DNA of 64,000 nucleotides from positions 3,969 through 67,968 of the forward strand of contig DASTLT010000170.1 of assembly GCA_035714625.1 (NCBI GenBank), in the 5' to 3' direction. Positions 54,101 to 64,000 of this stretch are shown here, piece by piece. Every line of letters starts with the position of its first letter. Within the stretch, counting starts at the first letter, position 1. The notes under the pieces were generated by a model. It searched no databases. It was given only the letters and a program-made list of their open reading frames with translations, and was not told the DNA's origin. The translations under genes were made by a program, and so were the position numbers. Source of the DNA: GCA-003244245 sp035714625 (GTDB lineage Bacteria; Actinomycetota; Actinomycetes; Mycobacteriales; Pseudonocardiaceae).

Positions 54101-56078
54101 GCGGATCGCGGGCCATCTGCTGCGGGTGCTGGACGCGGTAGTCACGGATCCCCTGATCCCGCTCGGCCAGCTCGACGCGCTCACCGAGGCCGAGCGCGCA
54201 CGGCTGCTCGTCGACTGGAACGACACCTATCGTGCAGTGCCGCCCGCCACGTTGCCGGAGCTGGTTGACGCGCAGGTGGCGCGGACACCGGAGCTGCCGG
54301 CGGTGGCGTTCGAGGACGGCGCGTTGAGTTACGCGGAGCTGGCCGGGCGCGCCAACCGGCTGGCTCGGCTGCTCATCCAGCATGGGGCGGGGCCGGAACG
54401 GATCGTGGCGTTGGTGTTGCCGCGGTCGGTGGACATCGTGGTCGCCCAGGTCGCGGTGGCCAAGGCGGGCGCGGCGTTCCTGCCGGTGGACCCGGCCTAC
54501 CCGGCGGAGCGGATCGCGTTCATGCTGGCCGACGCCAGACCGGTGCTGGTAGTCACGCTGCAGGACATCGCGCAGCGACTGCCCTGTCCGGAGGGCATGC
54601 CGGTGCTGGCGGTGGACTCCGCGGAGACCATCTCAGCGCTGGAGGGCCTGTCGGATGCGGTGGTGGCCGACCCGGAGCGGGCGTCCCCACTGCTGCTGCC
54701 CCACCCCGCGTATGTGATCTACACGTCGGGCTCGACCGGGCGACCGAAGGGTGTGCTGGTCTCGCACGCGGGGCTGGCCAGCTTCTCCGCAGCCGAGGTG
54801 GCGCGCTATGCGGTCCGGCCCGGGGATCGGGTGCTGCAGTTCTCCTCACCGAGCTTCGACGCCTCGGTGCTGGAGCTCTGCATGGCACTGCCGGCCGGGG
54901 CGGCGTTGGTCGTCCCGCCGCCGGGTCCGTTACTGGGTGAGCAGTTGGCCGAGGTGCTGTCCCAGCAGCGGGTGACGCACGCGCTGATCCCGCCGGCCGC
55001 GCTGGCCACCGTGCCCGAGGTCGTGGCACGGACCGGGGTGCCGGACTTCCGGACCGTCATCGTCGGGGGTGACGCGTGCCCGGCCGAGCTGGTCACCCGG
55101 TGGGCCCCAGGCCGGCATATGATCAACTCGTATGGGCCGACCGAGTGCACGGTGGTCGCGACCTGGAGTGAGTCGCTGGCCCCGGGTGGGACGCCGCCGA
55201 TTGGCCGGCCGATCTGGAACACCCGGGTCTACGTGCTGGACGGTGCACTGCGGCCGGTGCCGGTGGGGATCGCCGGTGAACTGTATGTGACCGGGGCCGG
55301 GTTGGCCCGCGGCTACCTGGACCGGCCCGGGTTGACCGCACAGCGGTTCGTTGCCAACCCCTTCGGTGCGCCGGGCTCGCGGATGTACCGCACCGGGGAC
55401 CTGGTGGCCTGGAGCGCCGAGGGTGAACTCGGGTTCATCGGGCGGGCCGACGAGCAGGTCAAGATCCGCGGATTCCGGGTCGAGCCCGGCGAGATCGAAA
55501 CCGCGCTCACCCGGCACCCGCAGATCGCCGAGACCGCGGTCATCGCCCGGGCCGTCGACACCACACCCGACAGCAACGAAGCAGGCCGCAAGCGCCTGAT
55601 CGCCTACGTAGTCCCCACCGGGGATCACACACCGACCCCCGGTGAGCTGCGCGAGTTCCTCGGACAATGGCTTCCCGACTACATGGTGCCCTCGGCGTTC
55701 GTCACCCTCAACACGCTGCCATTGACCCCCCACGGCAAACTCGACCGGCGGGCCCTGCCCGACCCCGACTACACCACCGCCAGCAACGGCTACACCGCCC
55801 CACGCACCGACACCGAACACGCCCTGGCCCAAATCTGGTCCGAGGTGCTGAGCGTCGAACGAGTAGGCGTGGAGGACAACTTCTTTGAGCTGGGTGGCGA
55901 TTCTTTGCGAAGCCTGCAAGTCACCTCCAGGGCGAAGGCGGCCTTCGACGTCACCCTGACGCCCCGAGAAACACTGATGGCAGGCACCGTCAGCGCACTC
56001 GCGGAACTGATCGAGGAAAAAGTGTTGATTGAGCTTGAACAACTTGCCGTCGGGGCCCGGAACGACCAGGAACTGTGA
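36534..56078 (+). CDS. Nonribosomal peptide synthetase, five modules (NRPS-1)
   Basis: The 6514-residue assembly-line enzyme has the following domain order (residues approximate): partial C 20-240, A1 256-770, T1 790-860, C2 876-1322, A2 1336-1836, T2 1843-1919, E2 1929-2385, C3 2402-2849, A3 2863-3359, T3 3369-3443, E3 3456-3906, C4 3926-4369, A4 4383-4883, T4 4889-4966, E4 4979-5430, C5 5446-5889, A5 5906-6413, T5 6419-6497. It ends in a helical docking tail with no thioesterase. ATG 36534 is chosen, with AAAGG upstream; TTG 36516 is also in frame. It continues into NRPS-2 after 10 bp. C-domain types (LCL after L-modules, DCL after E) agree with the E positions. Confidence 0.97.
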   Translation: MVVHNRLLQTEQRFDRVGSSASSFTDQLRYWRTQLEGVVVPELPSDPPRSTSLTPTSAAHKFEIPEEVSARVTHLTSRWDVSLLELTVAVLQTVLARYTGKDDTVVATPAPGSSHQVILRPRVTESTSFLDFMLDVRATVTAAFANSGVPFELLAEELGLPPELARIMVVCELPARPLAADVTVRIERGKGLSGVIEYCRDLFDPATIERLAGHLTHVLDVVSADPAIVLGKIDVLAEAERTGLLVEWNDTRRNVASVTLPELFEAQVARTPDLPAVLFDNSGSRVGEQIPGGMLTYVELEARANRLAHLLIARGAGPEQIVALALPRSVEIVIAQLAVLKAGSAFLPVDPAYPPERIAFMLADSRPVLVLTLSELMSQLPAPAGVAMVALDDPDTVSAVGSMPEHAPVDTDRSSPLALTHPAYVIYTSGSTGWPKGVVVSQAGLASFSAAEIDHFEVHPADRVLQFSSPSFDASVLELCMALPAGAALVVPPPGPLLGEALAEILAERAVTHALIPPVALATVPPETASTGLPQFHTVIVGGDACTPELVNRWAPGRRLINAYGPTEATVVSTWSRPLVAGEGGAPPIGQPIWNTQAYVLDDALRPVPVGVPGVLYVAGGGLARGYLNRPGLTAQRFVANPFGEPSSRMYCTGDVVRWTFDGELVFVGRVDEQVKIRGFRVEPGEIETLLRKHPHVNEAVVIARETSPAGQHEPGAKRLVAYVVPAGKVTLVPGELRAMVAGSLPDYMVPAGFVVLDRMPLSPNGKLDRRALPEPGDVEPRRGSVAPRTGNERIVAQIWAELLGVAEIGIDDDFFELGGDSILSFRALSRIRAAFGVALSARAVFDARTIARLVELLPAVPAHRDEGIRPVPRDRPLPLSAVQQRLWFMDDLTCGGTEYNTGVGLRLSGALNLDALRTALDALAGRHESLRTTFDTVDGHGMQVVATGGDIPLRTVEVSTVDPAERDAAVEQALAEELSRPFDLRRGPLTRAVLVRLAENDHVLMLSQHHIVTDGWSVGVLVDELAELYAAGVRRVPAGLPQLPIQYLDFAGWQRERLSGPGLAEHLDYWKHKLADLPVLELPTDRPRPHLRTTSGAVHRRDLPADLVAALTRVGREHDATLFMTLVAAVQLLLSRYIHQQDIAIGTATSGRNRRELENLVGFFVNTVVLRSAVNGARTFREFLTEVRETVLEAFAHDEVPFDRLVEELQPQRDPSRTPLVQAMVVLQNAIVRPREVDGLRITEHDLPRPSARFDLVVEFLPRDDSLSLVLEYNTDLFDTATAERMAGHLQMLLAGIVTEPRRPLAELPLLTEAERQQLLVEWTDTGQAVTPVPLAELFEAQVRRTPNLPAVVSDGGVLTFAEVEARANRLAHLLIACGAGPERVVALVLPRSVEIVVAQLAVAKTGAAFLPVDPAYPRERIAFMLADAEPVVVLTLAGLAPPLPCRAGMAVVVLDDRDVESAVARMPDRAPSDADRVCALLLEHPAYVIYTSGSTGRPKGVVVSHSGLASFSAAEMERYAVRPGDRVLQFSSPSFDASVLELCMSLPVGAALVVPPPGPLLGEQLAQVLDRQRVTHALIPPAALATVPEELARTGLTEFRTVIVGGDACTAELVQRWAPGRRMINSYGPTEATVVSTWSQPLTPGQVPPIGRPIWNTRVYVLDAALRPVPIGVPGELYVTGPGLARGYLNRPGLTAQRFLANPFGSPGSRMYRTGDVVCWSADGQLRFEGRADEQVKIRGFRVEPGEIETVLRQDPDVAEAVVIARAAAPGAKRLVAYLVPAEGAAPTAGGLRKRLAESLPEYMVPAAFVTLDELPLTPNGKLDRKALPAPDYTTVTGKGYVPPQTEVEQTLATIWAEVLGVERVGVTDNFFELGGDSIVSIQVVSRARKAGLNLTSREVFRYQTIASLAPNTTEMVADVAEQGPVSGAVPLTPIQHWFFDTQTARPEHFNQSMVIELVDGVDDSVLRTALAALLEHHDALRMRFERVEGQWKQYSPPVQSIDVLQRRDLSDMDINGQRAALEQITAEVQASFDLGQGPLLKATLFDRGATQRPLLFMTVHHLVVDGVSWRILLEDLNTAYLQCAAGETVRFQPKTTSFRQWARRLTEYALADGFDDEIEYWTSTSYDGDHPLPVDRIPVDGPAENTVVSTRSLTVRLTEDDTRALLQDVPGVYRTQVNDVLLAALGRVLSRWTGRDRVLVDLEGHGREELLADVDLSRTVGWFTSIFPVALDLPGDQSWGSVLKSVKEQLRAVPRRGLGYGALRYLTAAGGLADGATPQVSFNYLGQFDLPACGEGLYHALHDELELDVSSVGNRAHVVEVVGKVEQNCLEFIWFYSENLHWDSTVTALADELLAALRQIIRHCAEPGAGGRTPSDFPLARLNQADVDQMVGDGRSVEDIYPLTPTQAGMVFHRLSQGDQGVYFQQLTFVLDGVPDSHLLARAWQHVVDRTPILRSRVVWEGVAEWLQVVQREVTVPVGYHDWTWLSDVQRQEELARLLARDRAEGLDLGTAPLMRLKLARLSETEVQVVWTFDHVLLDGWSVFHVLSDVFTCHARLQHHETAVDGIDLGLPFRRPFRDYVQWLGQQDRREANEYWQRMLSTLSEPTALPYDRQPAEIHRAESCDSVRFELSGEQSERLLEVARHNGLTVNTLVQGAWAVLLSRYSGQRDVIFGTTVSGRPAELAGVESITGIFINTLPTRVGIHSGQDVVSWLRGLQAAQTESRRFDFVSLAQLHTWSDLPGGVNLFDSIVVFENYPINDEVAAANGLRIRGLQAVETTNYPLSVVVSTGQQLSFSLGYEPRLFDAETIERIAAHLEVLLNGIVTAPDRALAELPLLGEAERHRLLVEWNDTEQPVPSVVVPELFEAQVARTPDAVAVVCDGTGLSYRELNEQANQLARLLIRRGAGPERFVALALPRSAQLVVTLLAVLKSGAAYLPIDPAYPAERIEFILADAQPALLLTTSEVADRIPEAAGVPRLVLDVAENAEAIAAQQCGNLTDDDRVRPLLTAHPAYAIYTSGSTGRPKGVVVAHQSVVDLAVWAGSEFGAEGLSRVVASTSLNFDVSVFEIFCPLVVGGSIEVVRDLLALTEPHADEWRVSLVSAVPSAFTQVLTQGGVTVTAKSVVLAGEALSARAVRDIVTALPESRIANIYGPTEATVYATAWYSDGPDCDRAPPIGRPITNTRVYVLDAELRPVPVGVPGELYIAGGLARGYLRRPGLTAERFVANPFDEPGSRMYRTGDVVRWRADGLIDYLGRTDAQVKIRGFRIELGEVEAALLRHDDVAEAVAVVRQDDSGHKRLVAYLVPAPGAMVDPAALRGFAAQVLPDYMVPAVFVGLDKLPLNPNGKLDRRALPSPDLSPAMAVDYVAPRTDAERVLAEIWAEVLGVQRVGVETNFFELGGDSILSIQVVSRARKAGLTLLPRDVFRYPTIATLATSAVAVTPVAAEQAPVTGQVPLTPIQHWFFESQTVRPEHFNQTVTLELAEGVDEAALRTALAAVLEHHDALRMRFEHCAGRWLQYNAPVEPVDLLHCYDLSNMDSEQRHGALEKITAEAHAGFDLSRGPLLKAVLFDVGTPHPVLSLVAHHLVVDGVSWRILLEDLDAAYRQVVRGQAVSLGCKTTSFRRWAQELTEHARCGGLDHELAYWTTVIQGCDPRLPIDGTGANTVGSMRSVTVRLDPDPTRTLLQDVPGVYRTQVNDVLLSALCRVLGRWTGHERVLLDVEGHGREQVFDDVDLSRTVGWFTTMFPVALDVCGEQDWGSTLKSVKEQLRAVPGRGLGYGVLRYLTKTPGLTGTATPGVSFNYLGQFDWALTGDGGLFHAMRGGLGAHASPQSARPHLIDVVGGVEHKCLAFTWFYSDGVHDATTVLRLAEEMIQALREILEHCRRPDAGGRTPSDFPLARLDQSTLDRLVGDGRAVQDLYPLTATQAGMVFHGLVDPLSGAYFNQVQLRLSGVGDPEALGTAWQRVVDRTPVLRSRVVWEGVDQPLQVVQRDVTVPVRYHDWTGLSEAQWRERLQPLLERDRAEGFDLATPPLLRLIIATLPDEEVWLVWTFHHVVLDGWSSAQVLDEVCQQYAALVGGHDAVLPARRPFRDYLHWLGERDQGEAEQHWRGVLGGFESPTPLLFDRQPVEAHRAESGNTVRVALSTGHSHRLREFAQRSGVTVSTIVQAAWALLLSRYSGERDVTFGTTVSGRPADLPGVESMVGVFINTVPTRVGVPGTQDVVSWLRELQDAQSESRRFDFVSLTQMQSWSDVPGGANLFDSIVVFENYPFDEKAIEAYGLGIREMHDLQPTSYPLSVMVSPGDRLSMMLSYDPTLFDDGTVERMAGHLQMLLDGIVADPARPIDGVPMLTEAERRRVLAQWNDTGRAVAPGTLPGLFEAQVARTPDSVAVVFEGTELSYAQVNERANRLARLLIARGAGPEQFVALALPRSADLIVALLAVLKSGAAYLPIDPAYPAERIIFMLQDAQPVLVLTTGEVTDRVPAAVGVTRLVLDAAQTVEAMAGCSAGAVTDAERAQPLSAAHPAYVIYTSGSTGRPKGVVVAQDSVVNLVGWAASDLGAEWLSRVVASTSLNFDVSVFEIFCPLLLGGSIEVIPDLLTLAEAGAGQRVVSLVSAVPSAFSQVLAGGRVAVAAQSVVLAGEALSARAVREIRAVLPESRIANIYGPTEATVYSTAWYSEGTDPEQAPPIGRPITNVRAYVLDDALRPVPVGVPGELYLGGRGLARGYLNRPGLTAQRFVANPVGDLFAEPGSRLYRTGDLVRWSTAGELEYLGRADHQVKIRGFRIELGEVEAALLRHQEVAEAVAVARQEASGHTRLVAYLVPVPGAIVDSASLRGLLGQVLPDYMVPSAFVTLDRLPLNPNGKLDRKALPTPDPGTGMAGYVAPRTDGERALAKIWADVLGVERVGIEDNFFELGGDSILSIQMVSRARQAGLDLMPRDVFRHQTVAALVAGGAAVAAAVAEQGTVTGVVPLTPIQHWLFDTYPARPQHVDQAVWFELVEGVAEAPLRAALAAVLAHHDGLRMRFEHLDGRWCQVNAPAEPVNVLHVHDLSTLDADEQRAQMQQVAGQAHAAFDLGQPPLLKAVLFHLGAERRPVLFLAAHHLVIDGVSWRILLEDLDTAYQQAVSGRGVQLGLKTTSFRDWALLLTEHARTGGFDEELGYWSTVGQGCDPALPVDTAGSNTVASTRSVTVRLTRAETRALLQQVPGVYRTQVNDVLLAALGRVLRGWTGQDRVLVDLEGHGRVDLFDGVDLSRTVGWFTTIFPVALDMSASDRGWGAVLKSVKEQLRAVPGHGVGYGALRYLSGTRHLTGTEAPAPQVSFNYLGQFDQAAAGEGGLLHAMRGGLDGDASPQATRPHLIDVMGEVQQGCLELTWSYSAHLHRSSTISALVEDLRTALREIIEHCTQTGAGGCTPSDFPLAQLDQSTVDLLVGDGRAVADIYPLTPTQAGMVFHGLSQAAHGLYLEQLTFVLDGVADPGVLGAAWQHVVDRTPVLRSCVVWEGVPQPLQVVRRHAVVPVRYLDWTQLSQDRRRDELTRLLDDDRADGMDLSNPPLLRVTVARLSDTEVQVAWTFHHVLLDGWSVFHVLSDVFTCHAALAEHRTPELPARRPFRDYLRWLGERDQDQAEAYWRGVLDGLESTTPLPYDRPPVPAHATRSAQWLPFELAQGVSGRLYEFARHHRLTLNAVVQGAWAVLLSRYSGHRDVCFGATVAGRPADLPGADEITGIFINTLPVRVEVDDAAQAVPWLQEVQAAQADARRFDFASLAQMQTWSGLPGGVHLFDSIVIFENYPINDEAAAAHGLRLRAADAVETTNYPLSLVVFPGRRLAMKLGYDPALFDLVTVERIAGHLLRVLDAVVTDPLIPLGQLDALTEAERARLLVDWNDTYRAVPPATLPELVDAQVARTPELPAVAFEDGALSYAELAGRANRLARLLIQHGAGPERIVALVLPRSVDIVVAQVAVAKAGAAFLPVDPAYPAERIAFMLADARPVLVVTLQDIAQRLPCPEGMPVLAVDSAETISALEGLSDAVVADPERASPLLLPHPAYVIYTSGSTGRPKGVLVSHAGLASFSAAEVARYAVRPGDRVLQFSSPSFDASVLELCMALPAGAALVVPPPGPLLGEQLAEVLSQQRVTHALIPPAALATVPEVVARTGVPDFRTVIVGGDACPAELVTRWAPGRHMINSYGPTECTVVATWSESLAPGGTPPIGRPIWNTRVYVLDGALRPVPVGIAGELYVTGAGLARGYLDRPGLTAQRFVANPFGAPGSRMYRTGDLVAWSAEGELGFIGRADEQVKIRGFRVEPGEIETALTRHPQIAETAVIARAVDTTPDSNEAGRKRLIAYVVPTGDHTPTPGELREFLGQWLPDYMVPSAFVTLNTLPLTPHGKLDRRALPDPDYTTASNGYTAPRTDTEHALAQIWSEVLSVERVGVEDNFFELGGDSLRSLQVTSRAKAAFDVTLTPRETLMAGTVSALAELIEEKVLIELEQLAVGARNDQEL
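39150..43700 (+). other. NRPS-1 module 2: C-A-T-E (D-aromatic-like)
   Basis: The C domain is LCL type with HHIVTDGWS. A2 specificity residues D-A-L-L-I-G-S-V-V match A1 except A to S at position 322. T2 (DNFFELGGDSIVSIQ) is of the kind that precedes E. The E domain has HHLVVDGVSWR, LEGHGREE, RTVGWFT and FNYLGQ, all intact, so the residue should be D-configured. Confidence 0.88.
43735..48260 (+). other. NRPS-1 module 3: C-A-T-E (unassigned D-residue)
   Basis: The C domain is DCL type. Its active site reads DHVLLDGWS, with the first His of HHxxxDG replaced by Asp; the catalytic second His and the Asp are kept. A3 code by eye is D-V-F-S-V-A-I-V-Y(-K), which I cannot assign. E3 is intact (HHLVVDGVSWR, VEGHGREQ, FNYLGQ). 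Confidence 0.85.
48295..52830 (+). other. NRPS-1 module 4: C-A-T-E (same code as module 3)
   Basis: DCL C domain with canonical HHVVLDGWS. The A4 code D-V-F-S-V-A-I-V-Y is identical to A3, so the product should carry two adjacent identical D-residues. E4 is intact (HHLVIDGVSWR, LEGHGRVD, FNYLGQ), with VD in place of the usual RE end of the second motif. Confidence 0.85.
52865..56078 (+). other. NRPS-1 module 5: C-A-T plus docking tail
   Basis: DCL C domain with HHVLLDGWS. The A5 code D-A-L-L-I-G-S-V-V is identical to A2. There is no E domain, so the residue stays L. T5 is FFELGGDSLRSLQ. The final ~25 residues (LIEEKVLIELEQL...) form a probable C-terminal docking helix for NRPS-2. Confidence 0.85.
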
Positions 56079-56088
56079 GAAGACGACA

Positions 56089-64000
<7,912 letters not shown>

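Overview
The window is high-GC DNA with dense, mostly short-spaced genes and strong third-position G/C bias. It is typical of an actinomycete. Several genes narrow this by inference: a ShbA-type sigma factor, a mycothiol-dependent maleylpyruvate isomerase-like enzyme, an LppX/LprG-type lipoprotein, a stand-alone LigD polymerase domain, a DyP peroxidase and a giant NRPS locus. Together they suggest a filamentous actinomycete, perhaps Pseudonocardiales. No rRNA, tRNA, CRISPR array or transposase was recognised.

Region 1 (1-15.5 kb) is housekeeping and accessory chromosome. It holds an alpha/beta hydrolase, an EndoQ-like PHP nuclease fused to a UvrD helicase, a LigD-type NHEJ polymerase and a rubrerythrin-VIT metal transporter. 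Small conserved proteins follow, then a SufR-like regulator divergent from two tandem SIS-domain proteins. Next come an LprG-like lipoprotein, a GNAT enzyme, and a coupled minus-strand operon (HesB-like protein, amidohydrolase, class V aminotransferase-fold enzyme). Several small zinc-ribbon or basic proteins close the region.

Region 2 (15.5-24.2 kb) is a complete narGHJI respiratory nitrate reductase operon. It lies behind a ~600 bp regulatory region with a CRP/FNR-like palindrome. A conserved minus-strand gene then overlaps the 3' end of narI, and a broken oxidoreductase gene follows.

Region 3 (24.2-34 kb) holds a DUF6390 protein and a TetR regulator divergent from two tandem ECF-type sigma factors (the second is ShbA), with a palindrome-rich intergenic region. 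It continues with a DyP peroxidase and its small partner, a rifampin phosphotransferase/PEP-synthase-like enzyme coupled to an MDMPI-like protein, a hairpin terminator, and a sigma factor with a long proline-rich tail.

Region 4 (34-64 kb) is the left edge of a nonribosomal peptide locus, apparently not one I can name. After ~1 kb of gene-poor DNA there is a perfect hairpin and then a 40-codon ORF with a strong ribosome site. This ORF is translationally coupled to a signal-less beta-lactamase/PBP-fold hydrolase with a lipocalin-like tail. Then come a 6514-residue NRPS of five modules and, 10 bp later, a second NRPS that runs off the window after two full modules.

The visible assembly line is C*-A-T / C-A-T-E / C-A-T-E / C-A-T-E / C-A-T // C-A-T-E / C-A-T. 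Its codes, read by eye, indicate aromatic-like residues in modules 1, 2 and 5, an unassigned pair in 3 and 4, Gly in 6 and a polar or cationic residue in 7. No thioesterase is seen up to the window end. The PBP-fold protein is therefore a candidate for a trans-acting peptide cyclase. No MbtH, transporter or tailoring gene is visible yet; the cluster clearly continues to the right.
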